Source of the DNA: Zavarzinia compransoris
GTDB lineage: Bacteria > Pseudomonadota > Alphaproteobacteria > Zavarziniales > Zavarziniaceae
NCBI RefSeq assembly: GCF_003173055.1
Contig: NZ_QGLF01000001.1
Span: forward strand, 317,085 to 381,084
Direction: 5' to 3'
DNA: 64,000 nt
The notes beneath the pieces are model-generated. The model had not been told where the DNA came from. It searched no databases and saw nothing but the letters and a program-made list of their open reading frames with translations. Positions 18,401-28,283 of this stretch are shown here, one piece after another (positions within the stretch are counted from its first letter, which is position 1; every line of letters begins with the position of its first letter). The position numbers and the translations under genes are program-made.

Positions 18401-18879
18401 TCCACGGCATCGACCTGAAGACCCTGTCCGACGGCCTGAAGACCGTGAACCAGCCGGGCGACATCATCGGCCGCATCGCCGCCGCGGTGAAGGCGGGCTC
18501 CACCGCCTATCGCCGCATCGCCACCGACCTCGCGGTCGCGCGGGGCATCGTCAAGCTGGCCGGGATCGGGTCCGATATCGACGGCGGCACGCTTTCCGGC
18601 GACGGCACGGTGGACCTGCCGGCCTGGAACACGCGCCTGCGCCTTGCCCTGAAGCTGGCCGAGCCGGCCGACCTGCCGCCCCTCGGCATCGATATCTCCG
18701 GCCCGCCCGACGCCCCGGGGGCGGACGTCCGCAGCCGCGACATCGAGAATTACTACCTGCAGAAATTCATCGGCAGCAAGCTGCCGGATATTCCGGGCCT
18801 CGGCGGGGGCGGGGGCGGAGGCCGCGATCCTGGCAAGGCGATCGTCGATCAGATCTTCAAGGGCCTCGGGGGGAAATAG
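15457..18879 (+). CDS. AsmA family protein
   Basis: A 1140-residue protein of the AsmA family, whose large members are thought to bridge inner and outer membranes and move phospholipids. It has an N-terminal membrane anchor (about residues 3-22), the AsmA N-terminal domain ('GHRVVLGGDIRFTVLPVPAV'), a long repetitive beta-rich middle with many Ala/Pro linkers, and the AsmA_2 C-terminal domain ending in a Gly-rich tail. I chose the TTG at 15457 because GGAGG lies 6 bases upstream. The following transglutaminase gene starts 2 bases after its stop. Confidence 0.9.
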   Translation: MRKLLIGVGAVVGLVVGLGFAAPLLIDLNDQKPRIAALIEEATGHRVVLGGDIRFTVLPVPAVSVRNVRVLGREAAGPDLADVQAIDLRLSLIALLGGKVDVAEVRLSRPVVIVAEADLGAPAPAGETPAPAAAGGGGADSVSVQRVLIEDGLIEWRPAAGPARRLEGLEANISAPSLYGPYTVSGGASYHGQPVALDLALGRFTSGQLLAYDVRLALAGGTMALGGSLDPAAPGGPAVQGKLRLSIDDPAAIGALTGIQLPVRGTIVAEGALKASAAAVAIDDLAVSVGDSRGSGRLAVAFGPTTAVSLKLRMPRLDGDALLAAVQAPAAEAAADAAALPAPPGPALALPAGVTADVDLAIDALQWSGAVIQKIALVAALEGGKLTLSKASAVLPGATDIGLSGAAASRDGRPRFEGTVDVASDNPRALTDWLKLTPDGLPAGRLTRFTLTAKVSTDGIGAALSDLVVRLDGSTARGSAGWQPGVRPTAMLSLDIDRVDADDYLGLAAPAVPAPAAPANPLAEIGAAAPAAPWPDPGFDLALRLKLGSLTLHGNEVKAVDLDGLVTPDTLRLTTLAVADYAGLKLGASGKLGFAKEAPEGDFAFQIEAPSPQPLLALAGIAAPAGTASLGRLAVEGRLTGKPEAPLVDAWASVGETRLALAGAIGSLRQPVFDLKGTFSAPELLALAVQAGLSPAPAGPVLGPVDLAITLRGTADQPAVEANGRLGPADLSLAGAIGAEGYRIAAKLEAANGAAMLTRLGLTGAVSGPLALALEARGKAGELVLSALKATVGPNRIEAEGTLATAGSRRFTGRISAPYLDLALFGGGTGPAGAATPAPARPAGNRWSTRPIDIEGLRRFDGAIDLAADRLVAGSFTLSAVSARLTAAQGVLSLADLKATADPGAVNGTVTLDASGDALGIAAEIRATGFDLDALTGRKGAEPGLSGSGDLTLGLTGIGRSTFEIVSSLTGQGSLLATEGRIHGIDLKTLSDGLKTVNQPGDIIGRIAAAVKAGSTAYRRIATDLAVARGIVKLAGIGSDIDGGTLSGDGTVDLPAWNTRLRLALKLAEPADLPPLGIDISGPPDAPGADVRSRDIENYYLQKFIGSKLPDIPGLGGGGGGGRDPGKAIVDQIFKGLGGK

Positions 18880-18881
18880 GC

Positions 18882-19763
18882 ATGCGGCACCTGACGGTTC
18901 ACCATGCGACGCGCTACAGCTATGCCCGGCCGGTCGCGCTGGGCGAGCACCGGCTGATGATCCGGCCGCGCGACAGCCACGACCTGCGTCTGGCCGAGGC
19001 GACCCTCGTCCTGTCGCCGCCGGGCGAGATCCGCTGGATCCACGATGTCTTCGGCAATTCGATCGCCATCGTCACCTTCGCCCAGCCGGTGACCGAACTG
19101 GTGATCGAAAGCACGCTCAGCCTCGACCGCTATCCCTATGTCCCGCCCCGGCTGGACATCGATCCCGATGCGGCGACCTATCCCTTCATCTATTCGCCGG
19201 AGGACCGCCGCGACCTCGGCCCCTTGCGCGAACCGCATTACGCCGATGCCAAGGATGTGCTGGCCGGCTGGATCTCGGCCTTCGTGATGGGCAAGGGCAC
19301 GGATACGCTGGCCCTGCTGGCCGATATCAACAACGGCATCAAGACCGGCTTCACCTATCAGGCGCGCGAGGCGGAGGGGACCCAGACCCCGGTCGAGACG
19401 ATCGAGAAGGGCAGCGGCACCTGCCGCGATTTCGCCCTGCTGTTCATCGAGGCGGCGCGCCATCTCGGCTTCGGCGCCCGCTTCGTCTCGGGCTACCTCT
19501 ATGACCCCGCCCTCGACGTCGGGGCCGAGGGCGAGGATATCCAGGGCGCCGGCGCCACCCATGCCTGGGCCGAGGTCTATCTGCCCGGCGCCGGCTGGGT
19601 GGAATACGATCCGACCAACGGCCTGATCGGCAGCGAAGCCCTGATCCGCATCGCCGTCACCCGCGACGCCGGCCAGGCGACCCCGATCGGCGGCAGCTTC
19701 ACCGGCGAGGCGGGCGACTATCTGGGCATGACGGTCGACGTCTCGGTCACCGCCCGGGGCTGA
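18882..19763 (+). CDS. Transglutaminase-like family protein
   Basis: A 293-residue protein with an N-terminal bacterial transglutaminase-associated domain ('LTVHHATRYSYARPVALGEH') and a transglutaminase-like core. The papain-like triad is visible: Cys in GSGTCRDFALLF near residue 180, His in THAWAEVYLP near 227 and Asp in EYDPTNG near 243. Such proteins may be peptidases or cross-linking enzymes; the substrate is unknown. No signal peptide is seen. It is probably translated with asmA, with 2 bases between the genes. Confidence 0.9.
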   Translation: MRHLTVHHATRYSYARPVALGEHRLMIRPRDSHDLRLAEATLVLSPPGEIRWIHDVFGNSIAIVTFAQPVTELVIESTLSLDRYPYVPPRLDIDPDAATYPFIYSPEDRRDLGPLREPHYADAKDVLAGWISAFVMGKGTDTLALLADINNGIKTGFTYQAREAEGTQTPVETIEKGSGTCRDFALLFIEAARHLGFGARFVSGYLYDPALDVGAEGEDIQGAGATHAWAEVYLPGAGWVEYDPTNGLIGSEALIRIAVTRDAGQATPIGGSFTGEAGDYLGMTVDVSVTARG

Positions 19764-19772
19764 GGGGCCGGG

Positions 19773-20699
19773 TCAGGCGCCCGTGATCTCATAGCCCTGG
19801 CGCGGGAAATGGACGTGCAGCGTGCCAAGGCCCTTGACCTCGCGCGCGACGATCCAGCGCCACGGCGTCACCCCGGCCAGCGTGCCCCTGGTCGGTTCCT
19901 GCGCGTAGTCGGCCGGGGCGACGGCAACCGGGGTGCCGACGAGGGGATCCGCCGCCGCTTCCGCCGGGACCGGCCGGGGCTCGGCGGCACTGGCCACGGC
20001 CAGCGTCTCCTTGGGGTCGATCTCCTGGCGGTTTCCGTCGCCGAAGGCCCGCATCCGCGCCATCCAGCCCGAAACCGCGGGATAGGGCCGGACCAGCGGC
20101 GAGCCGCCCCTGTCGGCCATGAACCAGAGGGCGTGATAGGCCGAGAAATCGGCATGGCCCGGTGCCGGCCCGAACAGGAAATCATGCGCCTGCAAACGGC
20201 GCTCGGCATCGGCCAGGTGATCGAGCACGCGCTGGCGCGGGGCCTTGAGGCGGCGCCGGTCGACCGCCGATTTCCGGCCGATCTGGATGCGGTCGACGAT
20301 CAGGCGCAGGCCGTCCAGCGGGCTCATGCCCGACCGGCCGTTGCGGAGCAGCGCCAGCGGCCGCGCCTGCATGATGCAGCACAGGAAGATTTCGAGGTCG
20401 ACCGTGCGGACGTAATCCTGAACCGCCGCCCCGCCGGCCTCGAGCGACAGTGCCGGCTGGCCGGAGCGGGCGGCGATCTCTTCGGCGATGATCTTCGAAT
20501 CGCAGAAGATATCGGCGCCGACCTGCGCCACCGGAACCTTGCGATAGCCGCCGGCCAGTTGCGCCAGCACCGGCCGGGGCGGGAATTCACGGGTTACGGC
20601 CGAACGCCAGGGCAGGCCCGCATGGCCCAGCATGGAACGGACCTTCTGCGAAAAGGGCGACAGGGCGTAATGGTGCAGAATGAATTCCGGGGAATTCAT
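19773..20699 (-). CDS. Glutathione S-transferase family protein
   Basis: A 308-residue protein whose first 80 residues form a thioredoxin-like GST N-domain (FILHHYALSPFSQKVRSML, with Ser14 or the nearby Tyr as candidate catalytic residue; VPVAQVGADIFCDSKIIAEE holds the glutathione-binding Asp-Ser pair). A helical C-domain and then about 80 extra residues follow ('TPVAVAPADYAQEPTRGTL' and on), longer than typical GSTs. ATG at 20699 has a good GGAGAGAAG ribosome site. It converges on the transglutaminase gene. Confidence 0.88.
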   Translation of the reverse strand: MNSPEFILHHYALSPFSQKVRSMLGHAGLPWRSAVTREFPPRPVLAQLAGGYRKVPVAQVGADIFCDSKIIAEEIAARSGQPALSLEAGGAAVQDYVRTVDLEIFLCCIMQARPLALLRNGRSGMSPLDGLRLIVDRIQIGRKSAVDRRRLKAPRQRVLDHLADAERRLQAHDFLFGPAPGHADFSAYHALWFMADRGGSPLVRPYPAVSGWMARMRAFGDGNRQEIDPKETLAVASAAEPRPVPAEAAADPLVGTPVAVAPADYAQEPTRGTLAGVTPWRWIVAREVKGLGTLHVHFPRQGYEITGA

Positions 20700-20966
20700 G
20701 TCTTCTCTCCTTCTTCGGCCCGGCCGCTTTTCTGTCCGGTCGCGGGCCATGATGCCGCGGCCATTGTCGGCTGCCGGGCGCCGGCATGGCCACCCCTGCG
20801 TATCGCCGGGAATCCCCGGGGGCGGGACTGAAGGGCAGGCGCAGGAAAAGGCCCGGGCGGGCGTTACAGATCGGAGCGGGCGATCACAAGCCCGCCTGGC
20901 GCAAGCCAGCCTGGGATGGGTCTGCCAGGGATGGGGCCGTGTCCGTTGTTTTTCGGGGCTGACATC

Positions 20967-21464
20967 ATGGGTAATTTCATCAATCGCTATGCAACGCCGC
21001 TGACCACCGGCCTGTTCGTGGTCTCCGCCGTTTCGGGCCTTGCGCTTCTGTTCGGCTGGGCACCCCGGGCGTTCCACGGCATGCACGAATGGCTGAGCCT
21101 CGTGCTGCTGCTGCCCTTCGGCTTTCATGTGGCCAGGAACTGGCGGCCGCTGGTCGCCTATGCCAAGCGCAAGACGCTGTTTCTGCCGCTGGCCCTGTCG
21201 CTGGTGCTGGCGGCGCCCTTCGCCGTTGCCGGCCTTGCCGGCGGGCCCGGGGGCAATCCGGCGTTCCGGGCCCTGCCGCTGCTGGCCGCCGCGCCGCTGA
21301 GCGATCTGGCGCCGATCCTGAAGACGACGCCGGAAGCCCTGATCGAAGCCCTGAAGGCCCAGGGCCTGAACCCGACCTCGCCGCAGGATACGCCGGCCGC
21401 CCTGGCCGCGGCGGCGGGCCGGCCGGTCAATCCGGTGCTGATCGCCCTGATGCCCGCGCCCTGA
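20967..21464 (+). CDS. DUF4405-like small membrane protein
   Basis: A 165-residue protein with three hydrophobic helices (about 13-30, 40-55 and 71-91) and a soluble C-terminal tail. 'GMHEWLSLVLLLPFGFHVARNWRPLVAY' has spaced histidines as in heme-binding DUF4405 proteins, and the tail from 'SDLAPILKTTPEALIEALKAQG' repeats a helix-turn pattern. Heme binding or electron transfer is therefore possible but unproved. The 267 bases upstream hold no gene that I can support. Confidence 0.72.
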   Translation: MGNFINRYATPLTTGLFVVSAVSGLALLFGWAPRAFHGMHEWLSLVLLLPFGFHVARNWRPLVAYAKRKTLFLPLALSLVLAAPFAVAGLAGGPGGNPAFRALPLLAAAPLSDLAPILKTTPEALIEALKAQGLNPTSPQDTPAALAAAAGRPVNPVLIALMPAP

Positions 21465-21472
21465 TGGGGGCG

Positions 21473-21709
21473 TCAGTCGGCGGCGGGGGCGGGCAGGGGC
21501 AGCCTGCCTGCCCGCGCCGCCGCCAGCAGGAACTGGCGGATCGCGCTCGACAGATTGGTGTCGCCGTCGCGGGTCGCATCGATTTCGGTCACCAGGGCGT
21601 TCACCGTCTGCCCGTTGAGGCGGGCATAATCGGCAAGCGCCATCCAGAAACTGTCTTCGAGGCTGACCGAGGTGCGGTGGCCGGCAATCTCGATCGAACG
21701 CTTTTGCAT
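21473..21709 (-). CDS. Ribbon-helix-helix domain protein
   Basis: A 78-residue putative DNA-binding protein of the RHH_4 type. The N-terminal strand 'KRSIEIAGHRTSVSLED' is followed by two helices beginning 'SFWMALADYARLNG' and 'VNALVTEIDATR', as in this family of alphaproteobacterial regulators. The target is unknown. The ATG at 21709 has a GAGGAG ribosome site. It lies 16 bases after fumC on the same strand, so the two are likely cotranscribed. Confidence 0.85.
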   Translation of the reverse strand: MQKRSIEIAGHRTSVSLEDSFWMALADYARLNGQTVNALVTEIDATRDGDTNLSSAIRQFLLAAARAGRLPLPAPAAD

Positions 21710-21725
21710 GATGCTCCTCTGGGGC

Positions 21726-23129
21726 TCAGCTTCCGTCGGGGCCGAGCATGGTCCGGGGGTCGAGCAGCACGTCGAAACGCGCGGCATCGATCAGGCCCAG
21801 GTCAAGCGCGGCCTCGCGCAGGGTCTGGTTGTGGTGATGGGCGTGTTTGGCGATTTTCGCCGCATTGTCGTAGCCGATCTCCGGCGCCAGCGCCGTCACC
21901 AGCATCAGCGAGCGGCGCACCGATTCATCGAGCCTGGCTTCGTTGGCGATGGCGCCGATGACACAGCGGTCGGCGAAGGACCGTGCGGCATCGCCAAGCA
22001 GGGCGATCGACTGCAGCAGGGCGGCGCCGATCACCGGCTTGAACACATTCAGCTCGAAATGGCCCTGGGTGGCGGCGAAGGCGATGGTGGCGTGATTGCC
22101 GATGACCCGGGCCGCGACCATGGTCAGGGCTTCCGCCTGGGTCGGGTTCACCTTGCCCGGCATGATGGAGGAGCCGGGCTCGTTCTCCGGCAGGGACAAT
22201 TCGCCAAGGCCGGAGCGGGGGCCGGAGCCCATCAGGCGGATGTCGCTGGCGATCTTGAAGCAGGCGATCGCCGCCACCTCGACCGCGGCCGACAGCGCCG
22301 CCGCCGGCTCGTGCCCGGCAAGCGCCGCGAATTTATTGGCGGCGGAGCGGAAGGGAATGCCGCTGATGTCGGCCAGTTCCGCCGCCACTTTTTCGGCAAA
22401 GCCGGCGGCCGCGTTCAGCCCGGTGCCGACCGCCGTGCCGCCCTGGGCGAGGTCGAGAACGCCGTCGAGGGCATGCTCGATCCCCTTGATCGCGAAGGCC
22501 AGCTGCGCGGCATAGCCGCCGAATTCCTGGCCCAGGGTCAGGGGCACCGCATCCTGCAGGTGGGTGCGGCCCATCTTCACAATGTGGCCCCAGGCCAGCG
22601 CCTTCTGTTCCAGCGCTTCAAGCAGGTGGCGAAGGCCGGGCAGCAGGCGGTGGGTGACCTCTTCCGCCGCCGCGACATGGATCGCGGTCGGGAAACTGTC
22701 GTTGGACGACTGGCCGTAATTCACATGGTCGTTCGGATGCACCGGCACCTTGGAGCCGCGCACCCCGCCGAGGGCATCGATGGCGAGGTTCGAGACGACC
22801 TCGTTCACATTCATGTTCGACTGGGTGCCCGAGCCGGTCTGCCAGACGACGAGGGGGAACTCGGCATCATGCCGGCCATCGGCCACATCGGTGGCGGCGG
22901 CGGCGATGGCGGCGGCGACCTCGGCCGGGATCTTGCCCGTCGCGCCGTTCACCCGGGCCGCCGCCAGCTTCACCAGGGCGAGGCCCCGGATGATCGGCGC
23001 CGGCATCCTGTCGGCGGTGCCGCCGATCGGGAAATTCTCCAGGCTGCGCTGCGTGTTCGCACCCCACAGGCGATCCGCCGGCACCTCGATGGGGCCGAAA
23101 CTGTCGCGTTCCGTGCGGGTATTGCCCAT
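21726..23129 (-). CDS. fumC: Fumarate hydratase, class II
   Basis: Iron-independent fumarase that interconverts fumarate and malate in the TCA cycle. The 467-residue protein has the superfamily signature [15 protein letters not shown], the '[14 protein letters not shown]' block and '[14 protein letters not shown]', all characteristic of FumC rather than aspartase or argininosuccinate lyase. ATG at 23129 is preceded by GGAGG. A second, unrelated iron-sulfur fumarase is encoded 2.9 kb further on, so the cell has both oxygen-stable and iron-dependent forms. Confidence 0.96.
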   Translation of the reverse strand: MGNTRTERDSFGPIEVPADRLWGANTQRSLENFPIGGTADRMPAPIIRGLALVKLAAARVNGATGKIPAEVAAAIAAAATDVADGRHDAEFPLVVWQTGSGTQSNMNVNEVVSNLAIDALGGVRGSKVPVHPNDHVNYGQSSNDSFPTAIHVAAAEEVTHRLLPGLRHLLEALEQKALAWGHIVKMGRTHLQDAVPLTLGQEFGGYAAQLAFAIKGIEHALDGVLDLAQGGTAVGTGLNAAAGFAEKVAAELADISGIPFRSAANKFAALAGHEPAAALSAAVEVAAIACFKIASDIRLMGSGPRSGLGELSLPENEPGSSIMPGKVNPTQAEALTMVAARVIGNHATIAFAATQGHFELNVFKPVIGAALLQSIALLGDAARSFADRCVIGAIANEARLDESVRRSLMLVTALAPEIGYDNAAKIAKHAHHHNQTLREAALDLGLIDAARFDVLLDPRTMLGPDGS

Positions 23130-23213
23130 TAGATCCTCCATATGGACGGTTGCATGGTAGCGCCGATCGACGACGCTTCTGTGAAAGCCACAGACAATGA
23201 CAAAGGTGGGGGC

Positions 23214-23891
23214 ATGGCCAGGCATGTGCAGATCGTCTTATCCAATCCCGCGAGCATCGATCGCGATCGGGAATTCAACGACTGGTACGGCCGGCAGCAT
23301 ATACCGGACCTGATGCGCCTGCCCGGCTTCAAGGCGGCCCAGCGCTACCGCGTGGCGCTGCCCTTCGCCGGGGCCGTGCCCTGGTCCCATGCGGTGCTCT
23401 ACGAGCTCGAGTGCGACGATCTGGGCGCCATGCTGGCCGAACTGGTCGATGCCCATGGCGACGGGCGGATCGCGGTCTCGGATGTGCTGGACACCGCGAC
23501 CCTGACCGCCCTGGTGTTCAGCCCGCTCGGGCCCCACCAGGGGGTGAAGGGCCGCCGCCGGCAGGTCTTCGCCGCCCTGTCGAAGCCGGCCGCGGGGCGC
23601 GAGGCGGATTTCAACGCCTGGTACGACGGGCGCCATGTCCCCGACGTCATCCGCGTGCCGGGGATTTTCGGCGCCGGGCGCTATCGCCTGTCGACGACCT
23701 TCCTCGATCCCCTGGGCCAGGACCAGTCCTATCTGGCGCTTTACGATGTCGACAGCGAGGACCTAAGGGCGCTGGCCGCGCAATTGCGCGCCGATGTCCG
23801 CAGCGAGCGGACCCAGATGTCGGACGCGATCGATACCGGCGCCCTGACCGCCTTTTTCCTGGAGCCGGTCGGGCCGGTTTTTATCCGGTGA
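23214..23891 (+). CDS. Duplicated dimeric alpha/beta-barrel protein
   Basis: A 225-residue protein made of two similar halves, each like a dimeric alpha/beta barrel of the EthD or DUF4286 kind. The repeated element is clear: [18 protein letters not shown] in the first half and [18 protein letters not shown] in the second, about 115 residues apart. Single-domain relatives include monooxygenases and muconolactone-isomerase-like proteins; the conserved His may be catalytic. Function is unknown. I start at ATG 23214, with a GGTGGGGG ribosome site. Confidence 0.7.
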   Translation: MARHVQIVLSNPASIDRDREFNDWYGRQHIPDLMRLPGFKAAQRYRVALPFAGAVPWSHAVLYELECDDLGAMLAELVDAHGDGRIAVSDVLDTATLTALVFSPLGPHQGVKGRRRQVFAALSKPAAGREADFNAWYDGRHVPDVIRVPGIFGAGRYRLSTTFLDPLGQDQSYLALYDVDSEDLRALAAQLRADVRSERTQMSDAIDTGALTAFFLEPVGPVFIR

Positions 23892-23893
23892 CG

Positions 23894-23917
23894 GCGGCAG
23901 GGCAGTCAGTCTGCCGC
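23894..23917. terminator. Weak hairpin after the duplicated-barrel gene
   Basis: GCGGCAG and CTGCCGC form a 7-base-pair stem around a 10-base loop, starting 3 bases after the stop codon. There is no T-run, so termination would need Rho or another factor. The AT-rich toxin-like region begins shortly after. Confidence 0.35.
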
Positions 23918-24067
23918 GCGGGTTGAAAGCCAAGGGATGTTCGATTGATCTTCAAAAGTAGTATATTTTTGATATATTAAACTGAGGGATGCGTTTTGGG
24001 CGACTCTCCCGCTTAGGGATGCCCGCGTCCTCTTGATCGCATTGGAAATTTGCACGGTTGAGGGGGT

Positions 24068-25477
24068 ATGTATAGAGAAAATAATATAAGGAATTTTATT
24101 CGAATCGTTGATCGCGGTTCAGTTTATATTATTGGTTTTCGGCATATTATATTCTCTTCATTCACTGAAATTCCTGTAGAGAATTATCTGCTCTCCAACG
24201 ACCATTTCAGGGAAATGGTGTGCTCCGCAGCAGATGCGGCCATTCAAATTCGTGCATTCATCATGGCCCAAGGCGGGGCCGATGCCGCGGTGGTCGACGA
24301 CCGCCAATTGCCCGATTTGGCTTTGGCTGAGGGGCTGGTGGCGTTCCGCGTGCCGGCCGTTCCGGAAGCCGGTATCGGCGGCGGCCAGGGGCGCCGCGAC
24401 GAAATCATCGCGCTTGGCAAATCGCTGCCCAGGACCCCGAAGGTGGCGACGCCGCCACCCGCCGCGCCCAACGCTGTGCGGCCGATCGGCATGGTCGAGG
24501 CGGCGAGCGTGCCGGTCGACCTTGATGATCGCTTCGTCCTGGTGCTCGAGAGGGTCCCCGACTATTTGCCTGTGGCCCTGCGGCGGGAATTTCTGGCCCT
24601 GTTCACCCCGGAAATTATCGCCATAACCGCAGGCATCCTCGCGGTCTGGGCGCTGTCTCATCTGGTCGGGGTCGGCTTCTTGGTCGATGGCGCGTTGGTC
24701 CTCGCGGCCTTTGCGATGGTTGGCATGGCGTTCGTCGATGTCGTCGAGCGCTTGATGAAGGCGATCCGTCTGACCGTCAACGCCAAGAAACCGGCGGATT
24801 TGCTTACCGCTTCGCAACTCCTGGCAGACCTCGTCGCCGAGTTCGGCGTCGAGGTGTTTTCCGCTCTGGTCACCCGTGGCCTGGCCAAGAAGAAGGTGGG
24901 GCGCAAGGCGGCCAGCGAAGGCGGCCCGCCGCCGCCGAGGCCCCGCATGGAACCGGCACCGGCGCGCCCGTCCGAGCCGCCGAAGGCGCCGCCGCCATCG
25001 GCGGTCCGGCGCAAGAGCCTTGACTATATTCCGACCAGCAAGATCAAGATCGAGGCAGAGGAAGGGCGCGTCGTCACTATTCTCGGCAGCTATACAAGAG
25101 ATATGAAGTACATCATTAAAGAGCTTGGTTTGAGTAAAACCAACGGAATTGTTGAAAATCCGAAGGGCTTTAATGTTCTGAACGTGAATGATGAAAAATA
25201 TATCTGGAAAGATGATTTTGATGGGGAAGGATTCTGGGAAGAGGTGAACGAAAAATTTATTCTTGATGCTATTGCGCGGGGTGACAAAATTGTCCTAGCG
25301 ACGCCTCCGAGACCGGAGAATCTTTATAAGGACGCCATGGTGCCGCTATATGGGAAACAATACGTAGATCCGCATATGGAATTGACTGGATTTGGTAAGG
25401 AATATTTTCTGCTGCAGAAACATGGCTATCGTTATGATCCGAGGACCTCGACCATGGTGCCGGGAGCTAAGAAATGA
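24068..25477 (+). CDS. Putative polymorphic toxin with DUF6861-like region and C-terminal toxin module
   Basis: A 469-residue chimeric protein. Residues 1-60 are AT-rich coding. Residues 145-275 hold a hydrophobic segment (183-224) followed by 'AIRLTVNAKKPADL', which resembles the DUF6861-type pretoxin region of secreted effectors. Residues 286-310 are a proline hinge. Residues 318-469 are a separate AT-rich module with 'FNVLNVNDE', 'AIARGDKIVLAT' and 'LTGFGKEYFLLQKHGYRYD', similar in my memory to C-terminal domains of other polymorphic toxins. A 4-base overlap with a small downstream gene fits a toxin/immunity pair. No secretion genes are nearby; activity is unknown. Confidence 0.65.
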   Translation: MYRENNIRNFIRIVDRGSVYIIGFRHIIFSSFTEIPVENYLLSNDHFREMVCSAADAAIQIRAFIMAQGGADAAVVDDRQLPDLALAEGLVAFRVPAVPEAGIGGGQGRRDEIIALGKSLPRTPKVATPPPAAPNAVRPIGMVEAASVPVDLDDRFVLVLERVPDYLPVALRREFLALFTPEIIAITAGILAVWALSHLVGVGFLVDGALVLAAFAMVGMAFVDVVERLMKAIRLTVNAKKPADLLTASQLLADLVAEFGVEVFSALVTRGLAKKKVGRKAASEGGPPPPRPRMEPAPARPSEPPKAPPPSAVRRKSLDYIPTSKIKIEAEEGRVVTILGSYTRDMKYIIKELGLSKTNGIVENPKGFNVLNVNDEKYIWKDDFDGEGFWEEVNEKFILDAIARGDKIVLATPPRPENLYKDAMVPLYGKQYVDPHMELTGFGKEYFLLQKHGYRYDPRTSTMVPGAKK

Positions 25478-25827
25478 TTGGTGAATACAAGAAAATGGTC
25501 GAATATATCGCAGCGGAATTGGCGAGCGAGGGTTACAAGCTCGTCGAGGATAATGATTTCGATGCCACCTTCGCCCGGGGGCAATACGAAAGCCTAGTGT
25601 TCGAGGGCGATCGTGTTGCCTATCCCGCAGCGATGATTTGGATATCTTGGGACGGGCAAAAGAAGCAATATGCGCTGAGGACATTGAAGAAAATATTCGA
25701 AGAAAAGAATAACTTGCCGATGACCGGATATTATTTAAATCAGCAAATAAAATTTTTCAAAGAGAATTGCGAAAAAATCAAGGATCGGCGATACCTCGAA
25801 ATCTACGACCGCGACGATTTCATGTAA
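25474..25827 (+). CDS. Candidate immunity protein for the upstream toxin-like gene
   Basis: A 117-residue soluble acidic protein beginning MIGEYKKMVEYIAAELASEG, mostly helical with a central 'AAMIWISWDGQKKQYALRTL' strand-helix segment. I do not recognise the family. Its ATG overlaps the stop of the toxin-like gene by 4 bases (ATGA), its composition is AT-rich at the 3' end like the toxin module, and nothing else is between it and the convergent fumarase gene. Those features are typical of immunity genes, which neutralise the toxin made by kin cells. Confidence 0.6.
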   Translation: MIGEYKKMVEYIAAELASEGYKLVEDNDFDATFARGQYESLVFEGDRVAYPAAMIWISWDGQKKQYALRTLKKIFEEKNNLPMTGYYLNQQIKFFKENCEKIKDRRYLEIYDRDDFM

Positions 25828-25983
25828 TGCGCCGAGGCGCGTCTTGAACAGCATATTTTTCCGGCAAAACGAAGGCCGGTTCGCCGTCGGACACACGCCT
25901 GGTTGAGGGGCGCGGGGCGACATGCCGCTTCAATCAAACGGCACGTCGCTCGCAGGGGAGAATTACCCTCATGCCCCCCGCGG

Positions 25984-27606
<1,623 letters not shown>

Positions 27607-27653
27607 GACCGGAAACCTTCTCGGAAACGGGGGATCGGAAAGGGTTATTGACC

Positions 27654-28172
27654 CTATTTCTTCCGGAACGCATCCAGCGTCAAGACCTGGCCGCGCTGCT
27701 CGCCCTCGGGCTTGTCCTCGCCGTCCGGCTTTGTCTCCGGCGTTTCCTCGCGCCGGGTGGTCAGGCTGGCCGGCTCGGCGGGGGGTGCGACCGGGCGGGG
27801 GGCCGCCTCTTCGTCGCCCGTGGGCTGGAATTGCAGGCCGAACTGGACCGAGGGATCGAAGAAGCCGGTCATCGCCGCAAAGGGAATTTCCAGGCGTTCG
27901 GGCATCTTGTTGAAGTTCAGGCCGATTTCGAAATGGTCGTCCGTGACCTTCAGGCCCCAATACTGGTGCTGGAGGATGATGGTCATCTCGTCCGGATAGC
28001 GTTCGCGCAGGTAGTCGGGAATATCGACGCCCGGATGATGCGACTTGAAGGACAGGTAAAGATGATGGTTGCCCGGCAGCCCCTGGGCCGCCACCCGCGT
28101 CAGGGCCTGCCGGACGACGCCGCGCAGCGCGTCCTGCACCATGGCCCCATAATTCATGAAGTCCTTCGCCAT
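27654..28172 (-). CDS. sspB: SspB family ClpXP adaptor
   Basis: Adaptor that tethers ssrA-tagged proteins to ClpXP for degradation. The 172-residue protein has the alphaproteobacterial SspB fold ('[20 protein letters not shown]' and '[19 protein letters not shown]'), a long disordered Pro/Glu-rich linker (about 125-155) and a C-terminal ClpX-binding tail ending LTLDAFRKK. It lies 47 bases upstream of the class I fumarase on the same strand. Gene proximity of sspB and fumarase genes is common in alphaproteobacteria. Confidence 0.92.
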   Translation of the reverse strand: MAKDFMNYGAMVQDALRGVVRQALTRVAAQGLPGNHHLYLSFKSHHPGVDIPDYLRERYPDEMTIILQHQYWGLKVTDDHFEIGLNFNKMPERLEIPFAAMTGFFDPSVQFGLQFQPTGDEEAAPRPVAPPAEPASLTTRREETPETKPDGEDKPEGEQRGQVLTLDAFRKK

Positions 28173-28283
28173 GCCTTCTCGCTCGATGCTTGCTATGCCG
28201 CTATTCGCCCACCCTATCGCTTGAGGGCGCGCAGTCAATCGTCCTACTGTCGGCACAGCCCTGCGTTTTGAAGGAGATTCGTC

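Noticed and set aside
16554-18880. Long plus-strand frame preceding the transglutaminase gene
   Set aside because: Arg/Gly/Pro-rich shadow of asmA in another phase; the true start is at 18882.
20700-20966. Short frames in the gap between GST and DUF4405 genes
   Set aside because: No ribosome site or protein-like composition; I see no feature there beyond ordinary intergenic sequence.
24000-24067. Promoter boxes before the toxin-like gene
   Set aside because: AT-rich sequence offers several loose matches, none with convincing spacing.
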